From NCBI GenBank assembly GCA_020744225.1, contig JAGMWG010000005.1, forward strand, positions 1,674,001 to 1,738,000: a stretch of 64,000 bases of DNA. Direction: 5' to 3'. This document shows positions 42,050 through 53,783 of this stretch, one piece after another (positions within the stretch are counted from its first letter, which is position 1; each line of letters opens with the position of its first letter). The notes under the pieces are model-generated. The model saw nothing but the letters and a program-made list of their open reading frames with translations, was not told where the DNA came from and did not search any database. The translations under genes and the position numbers were made by a program. Source of the DNA: Paraphoma chrysanthemicola. Its lineage: Eukaryota > Ascomycota > Dothideomycetes > Pleosporales > Phaeosphaeriaceae.

Positions 42050-43626
42050 ATGTCGAACGTACAATTCACAGCTTTGATACGACTACCGTTTGCGCGAGGC
42101 AACTTCGTGGATCCTGCACAGGTAAGATCGACCTCCTGCATGGCGAAGGTCGGCTGATCCATGCTAGGCACAATGGGATGCCGACAAGGACCGACAACTC
42201 TGGAAGGTCATCTCGAAATCATCAAAGACAAGTGATCTAAACTGTAAGTGCATCTTGTATACAACTGTTGACCGCACGCTAATCATTACAGGGGTTGAAC
42301 TGTATGTGTCGCTGAAACATAGTGGTCGATCTGCCCAACTGACGATTACCCCAGAGCTGGGAAGTTTCAAGTTCCACCAACATTCCTGCTTCAACAAGCA
42401 GCATGGCTGTACGAACGGCATCTCGACCATGTGCGCAGTCAGATGAAGAAGGTCAGCGGGTCGACTGTGCCCACTGCATCAACGTCTGGTGCGAGCAACT
42501 TGACTGTCACAGGCGGCTTGGCTATGCAAAGGACTGGTAGTGGTGGTTCATTAGGTATGCTCTCCACTCGTATCTTGATTCTTCTTTGACCAGAAATAGG
42601 TCGAAGAACGACATCCGCGCTGTCAGGGCGGCAGAGAGACAGCCCCAGTCTACGAGGTGGCGAAGCCATCGCACAAGGTAGCCAACATGATTTGCCTATT
42701 ATGATACGTTGAGCGATGTCCTGATAATTTACAGCGCCTCCACTGTCGAGAACACCCTCGACAAACACCATTACCCAGTCCCGAGCCCACGCTCAGCAAT
42801 TGCCAACGCGAACGCAGTCGACGCGCTCAGTGCAGCGACCTAGTTTGTCAAGTCCCAAGCCAGACGAGCGAAAGATGCCGTCTGCACCTGCGCCTCCCAG
42901 TCCTCTTAACGATTCTGTGGACTCGCCTGACATCCCGGATTCATCATCTTCCAGCTCTTCCTCATTGTCAGATACTGATCACCCAGCTCACCGCAGCCAG
43001 CTCTTCAAGCGACCGCCACGCTTTACGCAACAGCGGCCAAAGGCCCTGTCTACTTTTGAAGAGGGAGACGGCAATCCAGAAATCGACGATTCAGGCTCTC
43101 ATGATGTGCCCAGCTTGCCTTTCGCTTCTGCTGCAAAGCGGCAGCCAAGCTCTTCCAAGTATGCGCAGGACACCCTCTTTAGAACGAGTATCAAGCCTGA
43201 ACAAAAGGTCCTCACGGACCGCAGTAAGACAGCAGCACCAACCCGGCAGATGTCCTCGGATCAGCAGTCACAGGCCACAGCATCTTCAATGACTACTTCA
43301 GCTTCCGAGAGCGACGCGCCGCTCCCTGGAAAGGCGGCTGGAAAGATGCCGATGAGCCCGCAGTCGAATCATCGTGCTGAGTTGGGCAGGCTTGGAAGTC
43401 CGAGGCAAAAAGGGCCGAGATCACGGAAAGAAGGTAGTGAAGGCACGCCTAGCATGGGAAGTAGCTTCAGTGATATTGATGGTATGTTCCATATGATGTC
43501 GACAGGATCCTAGCTGATTAGACTCAAGATGCGGGTATCAGCCAGTCAGCCCTTGAAGAAGCACTTCTCTCCAACATGCAGCATGGCAGGATGAGTACTT
43601 TGAGCAGAATGTCGCGATATTTGTAA
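42050..43626 (+). CDS. ATG29: Autophagy protein Atg29
   Basis: Seven exons: 42050-42121, 42168-42243, 42292-42301, 42355-42554, 42600-42677, 42735-43481, 43529-43626; 1281 nt, 426 residues. The N-terminal Atg29 domain reads VQFTALIRLPFARGNFVDPAQ, then WDADKDRQLWKVISKSSK, and VPPTFLLQQAAWLYERHLDH (each quoted in part). The middle is Ser/Pro-rich and disordered. The conserved tail reads FSDIDDAGISQSALEEALLSN and ends in MSRYL. Atg29 works with Atg17 and Atg31 at the phagophore assembly site to scaffold Atg1 activation. Exon 3 is only 10 nt; it is needed to join SDLNW-VEL to AGKFQVPPTF. The final exon was found from the conserved tail. Confidence 0.93.
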
Positions 43627-43868
43627 ATCTACTCAGGGCGGATGTACATAGATCCATCTGTACAGGTTCGGGCGTCGGTACAAACTTAAGTAGAGTAAGG
43701 AACTAATATTTTGAGATGCACTGCTTCGTCTGAATTTCTCAACCTGACACTTGCTGTCATACCGCAGTCTTGGCACTAAACCAGTGACCTTTTCTGCTCT
43801 CACCTTCAACATTGTAACAACAACACTGACTTGGAACACAACTCAGCGCCAGGAAACACACCTCCAAC

Positions 43869-45110
43869 ATGCAGCCAATCACATTACCGCCTCGAAAGGC
43901 TCCCAGACCCACGCAATCCAAGCCACCCGTCCCTGTCATCCTGGTATCCGACCACACACAATCTCCGGTCATCACAACGCACTACCTTCACCTCAACAAT
44001 GCTCTTACCTTCCAAACCATCTATACCTCCATGAAATCCCTCCTCACGCAACCCCCCTGCTCCCACAACCCATCCAGCATTTGGCCCTGTGCCGCCTGCG
44101 AATCGGCCTTCCAATCCACATACTGGACTGCCGCCGCCACACTCCTCGACTACCTCGCCGACTTTCTGCACCACGACACGCCGCTCATGCAAAGCATCTG
44201 GTTCCACCTCCTCGACATCTGGCAAGAAAGCCGCTTATACCTTCCGCTCAGCGAGATTCTATCCCGCCCCCGCGTGGGCCCCGCCGCGATCGAGATATCC
44301 AACAAGGCGCGCTTGTTCCTAGAGGACTGGCGCGGCGTACGGGATCTAATGGATGCGGTCATCCATGGTGTTCGACCCGAGACGCCCGGATTAAGTGTTC
44401 GGGAACCGATTCTCCACTTCCCAACGGGCGATATGAGGAGTTTTGCGGGGCTGTATAATACGGGTCCGTGGGTGAGTGGGATGGGTGGGTGGAGGCAGTG
44501 GTTGGGCGAGGGGAGTGTTGGTGTTGTTGTTTCGCCGCCGAATCAAGGCGTTGAAATGCCCAAAAATGAGGAAGAGGGGGTCAAAGAAGGCGATACAATT
44601 GGCAAAGGAGCAAAGGAAACAGTTCGACACGTTCCCATGCCCGCTATCGCGATTATCAAAGCACATACCGACCGTGCGCGAAAGATTGCAACACGGATCT
44701 ACCCCGATGATCAAGAGTTTCTGTCCGCGTTCGATCGAAACTCGTTGAAGTTTTTGAAATCGACGGACCAGACCCACACATACACGGCCATGGACGGTCG
44801 GACGAAGAGATACCAGCTCAGCAATGGAGCGCCGCCTGTATCGCGACACTACGGTTACGCGGACCCCGATATGCTGGCTGCGCGGCCAGGCTTCAATTTG
44901 CTGGATGAGTGCGTTGCGCTGTGTAGAGGGATTGAGGCGTATGAGCCTGTCTCGGGGCTAGATCAGGACGCGGAGGAGAGTGATGAGGAGGAGCCGTTTG
45001 ATGTTTGGACGGTGTGGGAGGGGGAAAGAGATGATGATAAGAGGGAGGGAGAGATTGTGGAGGGATGGGATGATATGTTTGATGATTGGGCTGATGGCGA
45101 AGAGAAGTGA
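43869..45110 (+). CDS. Conserved-looking protein of unknown function (413 residues)
   Basis: Single exon. The N-terminus is Pro-rich and basic (MQPITLPPRKAPRPTQSKPP). Residues about 30-170 look helical and folded, with paired Cys residues (PCSHNPSSIWPCAACES) and AATLLDYLADFLHHD. A central low-complexity Gly/Glu stretch is followed by a second folded part with RIYPDDQEFLSAFDRNSLKF and RPGFNLLDECVALCRG. The C-terminus is strongly acidic (DWADGEEK and several DD/EE runs). No signal peptide or membrane segment is seen. I do not recognise the family. Codon use resembles neighbours, so it is very probably a real gene; ATG29 ends 242 bp upstream on the same strand. Confidence 0.72.
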   Translation: MQPITLPPRKAPRPTQSKPPVPVILVSDHTQSPVITTHYLHLNNALTFQTIYTSMKSLLTQPPCSHNPSSIWPCAACESAFQSTYWTAAATLLDYLADFLHHDTPLMQSIWFHLLDIWQESRLYLPLSEILSRPRVGPAAIEISNKARLFLEDWRGVRDLMDAVIHGVRPETPGLSVREPILHFPTGDMRSFAGLYNTGPWVSGMGGWRQWLGEGSVGVVVSPPNQGVEMPKNEEEGVKEGDTIGKGAKETVRHVPMPAIAIIKAHTDRARKIATRIYPDDQEFLSAFDRNSLKFLKSTDQTHTYTAMDGRTKRYQLSNGAPPVSRHYGYADPDMLAARPGFNLLDECVALCRGIEAYEPVSGLDQDAEESDEEEPFDVWTVWEGERDDDKREGEIVEGWDDMFDDWADGEEK

Positions 45111-45360
45111 CTTCCATCAAGTTGATGGGATTCATACGCCCAGGATCAAATGATGGCAGCAAGAGATAGAGAGATGCTTGCAAAGACTAACAGTGATGAA
45201 CGAAGCCAAGTAGTAATTGAAGTTCAAGATAAATTGCCATTACGCCTCGCTTGAACGAGATACTCAAATTTAACATTAAATCATACAGTCGAAACTATAT
45301 CGTAGACATCGTATGTACATCTTGCCATATTACATTTCTTCACACACCTTCGCCCTTTGC

Positions 45361-46226
45361 CTATGGGCTGTACTCGCGTGTCTTTCTGTGCGAGTCGGTA
45401 TCCAAGAAGCTACCGCGGCTGCGATTAGACTTGGTCGAGCGAGAGCGTCGCACACCAGAGGAGCTGTCACCACCAAGACGGCCGCCAAGGCAGAACGAGA
45501 TAGTGGCAACGAAGAAGCAGGCCATGGACGCCCATGCGAAGCCCATTAGGTAGCGGCCAATGTTGGCTTCATATCCGGCGGAGCGGAAAGCATCACGACC
45601 CTTCACTACCCAGACACTGTAGAAGGTTAGCTATCTTTCAGCGACCAGGATGCAATGCGACACTTACGTCATGAGTGTGGCTGCAAGAGTCTGGAAGAAG
45701 AGCGCAATGGAGGTGGTCATCGAAGAGATGTAGCCACCAAGACGGCTGACGAGCGCAAGAAGACCAGTGAGGAGAGCAATAGCACCGAAGAAGAGCGCGA
45801 TCAAGTAGAAAGCGAACATGAATCGGGAAAGCAGGAAGTACTGGTTCGTATTGAGGAACTGCTCGGGCACGCCATCCTCAGTTCCAAAGTTCCTTGGAGG
45901 GTCGAATGGCAGAGCTGGGACGATGGCGCCGCAGTTGGCATTGTGCCCTGAGGTAGGATCCGCACCGCAGATGGCGAAGAAGGTCCATCGAGATGGGTTG
46001 CGTGCGTTGGCAATGCCATTGGTTGACGCTTGGAGGAAGTAGAATCGGTCGAGCGGTGCGCTGTTCACAGCACCAGTCAAGATGGTGAAGAACTGCAGCA
46101 AGACGCCTCCAGCAACGAGGATGAGCGATAGAATCGCAAGGATTGGTCCTGCGCGTGGCATTAGCACCTTCACATATGATGCGCAATTTGCACCCGCTTT
46201 AGGAAACACGTACGAGTAGGGCCCAT
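45361..46226 (-). CDS. SUR7/PalI family plasma-membrane protein
   Basis: Three exons: 46226-46214 (13 nt), 46148-45668, 45616-45361; 249 residues. MGPTRPILAILSLILVAGG starts the first membrane helix. A large extracellular loop carries RWTFFAICGADP and NANCG, the aromatic and paired-Cys pattern of SUR7/claudin-like proteins. Three more helices follow (FMFAFYLIALFFGAIALL, TTSIALFFQTLAATL, YLMGFAWASMACFFVAT), and the cytosolic tail is Ser/Arg-rich. The family marks eisosomes/MCC patches of the fungal plasma membrane or senses pH (PalI). The 13-nt first exon is supported by frame and by a strong GTACGT donor. Divergent from RAV2 across 561 bp. Confidence 0.86.
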
Positions 46227-46787
46227 GTTTGTTTTTGTGGAATGCGACCGTCAGCAGCGTCTGGGGAGGATGATTAAGATTACGGGGGCGTCGAATGCGA
46301 CAGATTAAGTGAAGAGGGAGCCCAGAACGGAAGCGTGCGGAGATTTTGCGACGATGAACGAGGTATCTTGTTTATGAAGAGATGGCCAAGGTTTGGTGAC
46401 GTATGGTCGGGTAGCTGCGAAGATCAGAGCACGGCGCTAGCCATGACCTCACAGGGAAGCGTGATGTGCGCTTTGCATCATTGCGCGGCCCAAAGGGTGC
46501 GGCGCGTTGCCGAAAGGGAAGCAAGCGAGAGACTATAGCGCCGGCTAAGAGACATGTTTGCTTTGAAGCCTGATGTTTGCAGCGCATAGCTTTGATGGCG
46601 GCGCAGGCATGGTGAGCTTATTCCTCGGCAGCAAGCAAGCACCCCTGCACTCGTTCGTCTGAGCTCGGAAGCTGCCGAGCGATCTGCCTGGCAGTCCGCG
46701 AGCTGCGTGGATCCTCATCACCGTAGCTACGTAAACACCACTCGGAGACGCCCCGAAGCTGGACTGCCTTGAATTTGTGTTTTCACC
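46227..46787. promoter_or_regulatory. Divergent promoter region of the SUR7-like gene and RAV2
   Basis: 561 bp between opposite starts; no recognised site. Confidence 0.5.
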
Positions 46788-47802
46788 ATGTCTGCTGCCG
46801 TCTGGCCGCCCATCGCCGACGCCGAGCTTGCCGTCGAACAGACTGCGTCGCAGGCCCGTGAGCTCGAATGGCTGCTGGTGCAACTGCGCGAGACGCTGCA
46901 GTCACTAAAGGCCGGCCTGGAAGAGTGCGCTGCCTTACTTGCGCCGTCTGAGAATGGCTCCACGCTGGTACTATCTTCAGTGCGCTCAGAGAGTCTCAAG
47001 GGTCTGATCACGAGAATCGGGACGCGCATCACCAAGGGCGTATGTGAGATAGTTTGCCGATGTCGACCTCTTACTGAAATGCTGGCAGAATGTCAAGCTG
47101 CGGCTTGCGAGCCTACCACCACCGCGTGGATCTCATTCCTACGACCTGACTTTCTCCTCTGCGCCGCAAGCGCCCACGCTCGTCGTACCCCAGCTCACCA
47201 CGGTGCGGACTGCCATCAACAGCTGCCTGGATGTTATCGACGTAGCCATCTGGGGCGGTGATGCGACCAAGGCGAACTTCGTCGCTGGTCAACTACAGCT
47301 GTTGCACGACCACATTCAAGAAGCACGGCAGGCGCTGAAAGGCTACTCTGATGTGCAGCCGCCGTGGTGGGAGCATCCAGTGGACGAGAAGGTACCTATC
47401 CGCACGTTGTATAAAGTAACCATCGCTGACTTGCGACAGACATTCGACCCACCGCTACCAACAACCGTCTCGTTTCACCTCTTCGTCTTCGACGCCGCCC
47501 TCGTCCTCGAGATCCGCACGCTCGAGCCACAACATGCGGAGCAGAAGTCGTTGACTGGCTTCAGCATCCGCGACAGCCTGGCAGTGGCCCTTGGTGGCAC
47601 TCGAACACCAGTCCACGATGAGCACGACCGCACATTCAAATACAAGGGACAGGACGTCCGCGTCAAGGAGAAAATCCGAGTAGAAAGCCAGGATCCAGCA
47701 CTCATCTCCGCATCAGCAAAGCTTAACGCGCTCGAGCACAGCATTATGCGGAGTCGCAGAGCCCTCAACATCGTGATGGACCGCGACGAGCAGTTAGACT
47801 AA
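46788..47802 (+). CDS. RAV2: RAVE complex subunit 2 / Rogdi
   Basis: Three exons: 46788-47039, 47089-47391, 47440-47802; 918 nt, 305 residues. Rogdi family blocks: ARELEWLLVQLRETLQSLK, LASLPPPRGSHSYDLTFSSA, APTLVVPQLTTVRTAINSCL, GQLQLLHDHIQEARQALKG, PPWWEHPVDEK, and TFDPPLPTTVSFHLFVFDAAL with LEIRTLE. In yeast Rav2 belongs to RAVE, which reassembles the V1 and V0 parts of the vacuolar ATPase. The second intron (47392-47439, 48 nt) is in frame and stop-free; removing it puts DEK next to TFDPPLP as in other members (from memory). Start MSAAVWPPI follows CACC, a good context. Confidence 0.92.
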
Positions 47803-48083
47803 CTCCGGACGATTACTTGACAGCGAGCAATCACAAAACCGCCCATTGGCGGGGACGCGAACTGGACAGGCTCTTCTCCGCGGCATTTCCGCCTGGGGTT
47901 AGCGGCCGATCGCGCCATCAGTCGGTTGGTCGGTATCGGAACAAGAAAAGTAGTCGTGCATTATCAACGCCTCCGCCGATGACTTTCCAGACTGATAACG
48001 ATTCATATTAATATTGTTGGTGTCCCAAGTTGGGAGAGCAAGTTCAACTTCGTTCGTTCGCAAATTGGACCTCTAGCTTCACC

Positions 48084-49757
48084 ATGACGCCCGCGCTTCT
48101 GACCGCAGTCGATGCGACATCCCACGTTCACTTGATTGTTGGATCAAATCCCCTCGCCGGCGCAAGATGTTCACGCGCAATTGAAGTCGGGGCGAATCCG
48201 ATCCTAATCGCGCCGGAAGACTCAACATTACACTACGGCCTGGTCAAGCGCATCGAAGCCGGCGAGGTCAAGTGGATACAAAGGACATTCGAGGATGAGG
48301 ACCTGACTACACTGGGCCGTGCAGAGGTTGATGGCGTGGTCGATGCAGTTTATGTGACCGCTGGCGGAAAACACACATCAGGTGGGTACAACAGCTCGAC
48401 GTGAGAAGCCGCCCTCTAATTCGCCCCAGCTACACACATCTCCAACCTCTGCCGAAGACTACGCATACCTGTCAATGTCGCCGATGCACCGAATCTTTGC
48501 TCCTTCACACTCCTCTCCACGCACTCCGATGGTCCGCTACAGATTGGCGTAACGACATCAGGCAAAGGCTGCAAGCTGTCTGCCAGGATACGGAGAGAAA
48601 TCGCGGCATCACTACCACCGAAATTGGGAGATGCCGTTGAAAGGCTAGGCTCGTTGCGAAGACGGATATGGGAGGAAGATCACGCTGCTGAGCTCTCGCA
48701 AGATCTGGAGGCCGAAGAGGAGGACAGTGGTCAGACCGCCACGTTCAATAAGCTCATCTTGGAGGAGAGCAAGGAGGCTGCGAGGGGAAGACGCATGCGC
48801 TGGCTCTCTCAGATCTGCGAGTACTGGCCACTGCGTCGCCTCGCCGCCATCACCGACGCCGACATCGATACATTGTTCCGAGAGTTTGCCAGAAGCAGTC
48901 CCGCTAAGGTCGGTCCGACATCGATTACTCCAGATAGGCGAGCTGGACGTATCATTCTCGCTGGGTCCGGTCCGGGTAATCCAGACCTTCTCACGCGAGC
49001 CGCACACAAAGCCATTCTATCCGCCGACCTCATCCTCGCCGACAAACTTGTCCCTGCACCCATCCTCGATCTCGTTCCCCGCCGCGCAACCGTCCACATT
49101 GCACGCAAATTCCCTGGCAACGCAGACAAAGCACAAGAAGAACTCCTGGAGCTTGGCCTCGAAGGCCTAAAGGCTGGCAAGGTTGTTGTGAGGATAAAGC
49201 AAGGAGACCCATACATTTACGGCCGGGGCGGCGAGGAGTACGACTTCTTCCGCGCGCATGGCTTCATACCCAGCGTACTCCCTGGCATTACGAGTGCCCT
49301 TTCCGCACCTCTTTTTGCTGCTATACCTGCTACACACCGCGGAATCGCAGATCAAGTTTTGATCTGCACCGGTACAGGAAGGAAGGGCGCGCCGCTCGAC
49401 CCACCCGACTTCGTTGCGTCGCGAACTCTCGTCCTGCTCATGTCACTACATCGTCTATCTGCCCTAGTGGACGATCTCACAAAGAAGGGGTATCCGAAGG
49501 AACTCCCATGTGCAGTACTCGAGCGCGCAAGTTGTCCAGATCAGCGCGTCATCAGGACGAGCTTGGAGCATGTCTGTGCTGCTGTAGAGGAGGAAGGCAG
49601 CAGACCTCCTGGTTTGCTGGTGGTTGGAAACGCATGCAAAGTCCTGATGAAGTACGAGCAAAGATGGATTGTGGAAGAAGGATTCCACGGTCTGGATAAT
49701 TTGGGTGGAGACGGAGAATTGGAGCTGAGCAAGTTGAGCGAGGCTGTTGCAGCGTAG
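48084..49757 (+). CDS. MET1: Fused siroheme synthase: precorrin-2 dehydrogenase/ferrochelatase-like domain plus uroporphyrinogen-III methyltransferase
   Basis: Two exons, 48084-48381 and 48430-49757, 541 residues. Residues about 10-195 resemble Met8/CysG-N: LIVGSNPLAGARCSRAIEVGA, ILIAPE, NVADAPNLCSFTLLST, IGVTTSGKGCKLSARIRREI and LPPKLGDAVERLGSLR. Residues about 275-520 are the SAM-dependent SUMT domain: ILAGSGPGNPDLLT, RIKQGDPYIYGRGGEEY, GITSALSAPLFAAIPATHR and TGTGRKG. The pathway makes siroheme for sulfite and nitrite reductases, in the cytosol. The dinucleotide motif of the first domain reads GSNPLA rather than Gly-rich GGG. In baker's yeast the two activities are split between MET1 and MET8; here they are on one chain. 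Confidence 0.9.
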
Positions 49758-50175
49758 TTGACATAATAATTCAATATTCCACAACAATACTATGAATGTG
49801 CATATTGTGAGATAAAGTGAGGTGATATGTGTATTTGATTGATGTCTTCCATCATGCATCTTCCTGCGTAATTACATAGCGTCTATCTACCATGACCACA
49901 TATTATGCACATAATCGTGTGCGATGCCATCCCATCTCATCGCGTCGTTCTATATACCCATTACTTATACACTGATTCGTTTTGACGTGCATGATCATCT
50001 AATACGCCAGTCGTGCCATGCCGTTTACCGTAACCGTAACCATAACCATAACCCATGATCCGTAAATGCCGTAACCCCATGATAAAAAACCACAAAATGC
50101 TCAAAAACGCTTCAGAGATGCAGAATATCGAAGCAAAAACATATACAACCAGAGGGAGTCCTTCTCGTGAGAAAT
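49758..50175. other. Convergent 3' region of MET1 and the DUF3433 gene, with a short hexamer repeat
   Basis: 418 bp. At about 50027-50053 lies ACCGTAACCGTAACCATAAC and onward, four to five hexamers of CCGTAA/CCATAA. They resemble, but differ from, the telomeric CCCTAA repeat. Confidence 0.6.
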
Positions 50176-52985
50176 TCAGACAGCCTCGTTCCAGCTCTTG
50201 CGCTTGTTCTTCCTTTGCTCTTCCCAAATGACTAATTCGCGACCACTCCGCTCGCCCCTTCGCACGCGATCAATGCCAAGATGCTCCAGGCCGTCGCGGC
50301 CAACGTGGATGCCGAATCCATAGCGGATTGCCCATGGATCAATCGTGCTATCGCGCGCCTCGCGTTTTTCTTTTCGGCCGCTGCGCTTCTTCTCAGCCAG
50401 CGCGGGATCGGTGGGCGAATCGCCGCGCATATTGTCGCGCGAGGGACGGACGAGATTGACGAGCGAGCGACTCCACGTGCGCTCCATGTAATTCGTGCCC
50501 ATGAGGCGAGCGACGAGTTCGGGCTTGGTTTGCGGGCGGGCGAAGGCGCGGTCGGTCAGGATGGGCGATTGGTAGACCCAGGAGATGATCTCGGCTAGAG
50601 TGTTGCTGCGGTGGGGGAGGGCGGCGCGGCGACGACCGGGAATGAGTGCGAGGAGACTGAGGGTGTAGAGCGCGAGGAAGAAGCAGAGCGCGTAGTAGCC
50701 GGGGAGATCGGCGGATACGCGGACAACGGACTCGTTGTCGTAGTACTGCGTCCAGAAGCAGCCGCCTGCTAGGACTGGGATGGAGATTGATGTCAGGCTG
50801 ACGAGGGAGAGGATGGCGGTCTGGAAGTGCTTGTTCTCCATGGCTGAGAGGGTGGCGGAGAGTGGGAGGCGGGAGGCGTAGTCGACCAGGAGGGAAGTCT
50901 CGGCTGTCGCACCGCCTGGGGAGGAGAGCGAGATGTATGGCTGGAGGACGCGGAGGGAGTAGTCGAGCGAGAGGAGGGCGAGGAAGAGGAATTGGCCAAT
51001 CAAAGCGGGAATGAAGGAGTAGAGGAAGTTGGAGGCCGAGAAGCCGCCAGCATTAGTCCGCGCGAAGACTTGTGGCAGGAAGCCGAAGCGGACGGCCGAG
51101 GAGTTGACGAAGCTGACAACGAAGAAAGCGATGAGGAGGACGAAGGCGATGACGATCCAGGCAATGACTGAGGTGTCGCGGAGGTACCATGGAAGGTACC
51201 GTAGTCGTACACCCGGGCTGCGAATGTCCATGCGGATCGAGAAGTCATTCTGGTCGCCGTGTGTCGTGTCTGGGTACTCGCGCTCAGGTCCCTTTTCTCG
51301 AATGCGGCCTTGCTCGACCGAGAACCTCCTAATCTCTCCACCCTCCTCGCCGATGCCGTAGAAGACGTCGTTCGGTCGCTTTGTCGTGGTCCAGTAACCA
51401 ATACGATCAGCACGGTTTGCGACCAAGTGCCAGTCGCCCTTCTCAAAGGTCTCGGAGCCGTTGTAATCGGCCATGATGTTGGAGCGCTCGAGCAGCGCAA
51501 TGATGTCGGCCAGTGATCGCGGATCCCACTTCAGCCCAGTCTCGTTTCGAATGAGGAACAGCAACAGTACCACCAATGCGATTATTAGTAGAATGTACAG
51601 CACAACGACTGTCCAGATGACGCCCTGCACGGCGACCCATCTCCAGACGCTGCGGTCTAAATCGTAACGTACGTTGAAAGCAGATGCAAGAAGGGGTATC
51701 GTCCATGAAAACAACCAGAAGATGATGTAGCAGGCGCCAACGCGGCGGTGTCCGGCTCGGAAATGCTGGGTGTTGGGCAAGAGAAACTGCATGGGGTAGA
51801 GTCGAAGGAAGACTGCCTCGGAGCGTCGGTGGAACGAGTTGGAGGCCATTGAGATGAACGGCATGATGCGCTGCAGAGCAGTTTGGATCTGGATGAGCCA
51901 GAGGAAGATGACCATCCCAAGTAGAGTCGGGAGGTAATTGAAGACGAAGTACCGACCATCGCCAAAAGTACCATAGTCCCACAACCCGATGCCTCCGCTT
52001 CGGTTGGAGTAGACTGCGGTGAAGATGAGGCCCGCCAGCATAAGCATGCAGATGAAGATGAAAAGGCCTAGCCAGACTGGTCGGAGGATAGCAGGCAGGA
52101 AGTGGAGCGACGAGTGAGCTTGCGAGCTCGCCACGAAAACGTCCCGCTGTGCTCCTCGTGGCGAAGGGGGCTGCTGTGGATAGGATTCCTGTGCAGGATA
52201 CTGCTGTGTAGGAAACTGGGGTTGTGGCTGGTGCGCTCTAGGTACGCCCATCGGCATTGGTACAGGCTTTCGCTCAATCGTAGACGTCCGTCGCTCGTGC
52301 CTCACTGGCTGGTGCTGCGACATGCGTTGCTGTGTTGCCTGGTTCTGCGCCATGTAGCCCAAGCCATCGTCCGACACGATTCTTTCGACTGGGTAGTCCT
52401 CCTCTTCCTCGATGGGCCGCTCAGGCTGGGGGTACACCCGTGAGCCTCTGACCTCCTCATCGCGAGTAAGCTGGTCGATGGCGAAGCGGATGTATGGCGT
52501 TGTGTCCTGGCCAGGCGTTGTCGCGTTCGACTCTGCGTCCATCTCTGCGCGCAGCTGGGAGTTGCGCGTCTCTTGTGTGCCTGGTCGCTCCTCGGCAATG
52601 GTCGAGACGGTGGGTGATTGGGGTGGTTGGTAGAGTTGGGCTTGCTGAGGATGTTGCCTCGGGATGCCCACGCCGCGTAGAGATGTTATCGGTGTTTCGG
52701 TGTCTTGCACCAATTGCTCATGACTCTGCGCTGGTGTTCGATGGTGCGATGGCGGTGTCTGGAAGAGAGGCTTGGAGGACTTGTCGTCACTCTCGCTGGA
52801 AGAGTAATCGGCGAGGCTGTAAAAGCCTTCAGACGCGGCGATGGAGGCGGCGACGCTTTGTTGTGAGCCCTGGTGAGATAGTCGAGGGCGAGATACTGGT
52901 GATGGTCGTTAGCAATTGCAGGGCTGGGACTGTTGAGAGACGCACCGTTGGTATGCTTCAGTTGGTACTCTGGCTCCACACTCAT
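50176..52985 (-). CDS. DUF3433 polytopic membrane protein
   Basis: Two exons, 52985-52946 and 52895-50176, 919 residues. The first 40 nt (MSVEPEYQLKHTN) were joined by a GTGCGT...CAG intron. Residues 1-260 are hydrophilic, Gln/Pro/Ser-rich and probably disordered and cytosolic. Two related membrane halves follow. Each begins with a helix like LRPVWLGLFIFICMLMLAGL or IAWIVIAFVLLIAFFVVSF, then a short loop and further helices, with a QPYISL/MPFISM-type motif after the third. This duplication is characteristic of DUF3433 proteins, whose function is unknown. The C-terminus is basic. Members are, as I recall, sometimes mislabelled as SAICAR synthase in databases; this protein has none of the enzyme motifs, which are in the gene at 40645-41637. 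Confidence 0.85.
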
Positions 52986-53783
52986 ATCTTCTTTGGAACG
53001 CTAGGAAGTGGAGTCGTGCAGAATGATGGCATGTTGTGAGTTAACAATAGCTGGCCGCAGGTTAGGTTTTCTACAAGAGAGGTTGGTGCATACGGTGGCT
53101 GGGGAGGAGGTTGGCAGGGGGTCAATTCATCACATTAAGCATCACATTGGTGCGACAGATATACAAGCTTTTGATACAGGTACGAGGAACGAATCATGAT
53201 ATTCTCAGATGTCCACTGAGGGTGGGGCGGCCAGTTGTCGTTGTTGCGCTGTTCACATGCAGCGAGTGACGATGCAAAGCCTTAGCGCAGGAACCTCGGA
53301 CACCGCCTCAGCACTGTCCGAGCGCTGCCAAGTTTACTACCACTACCACCACCAATCCACATCTTGAGATCCTACATCGATAGTCGGTAACGACCTCCAA
53401 TCTCGACTTAATGTACTCACTGCTATATATGAAGCCACTTTTTTCTTCTTTTTTTTTTTATTCATATGTGCTACCGTGCAACGTGCGACGTCAACGATAC
53501 CAGCCTGTATTGCAGCAGCACATAATGAACCTTGTCGACTGGTTTTGCTGAGCTCACGAACAAAGCCTCTCCATCGAAAGATGATCTTCCGTCTACATAA
53601 TAAGGCTGTGCGCAGCCATAGGGCGATGCAAGCTCTTAAGTTTAGTCTAATCCGATCACGTGATGATCGCTGTGGCTGCCTCAGCCGCAATCGGCAACCT
53701 TTCTCAAACATGGACGACCACACTCTTTTTGCGTTTTAGTCACATCTATACCTCAGTATGTATGGTGTGTAAATCAGTTCGAC
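52986..53783. other. Divergent region of the DUF3433 gene and the second HET gene
   Basis: 798 bp. It contains a T-tract at 53439-53459 (TTTTTTCTTC then ten T) and a short CACTACCACCACCA run near 53340. No gene is recognised. Confidence 0.5.

Noticed and set aside
43639..43868. Short frames between ATG29 and the unknown gene
   Set aside because: No start context, splice signal or composition supports them.
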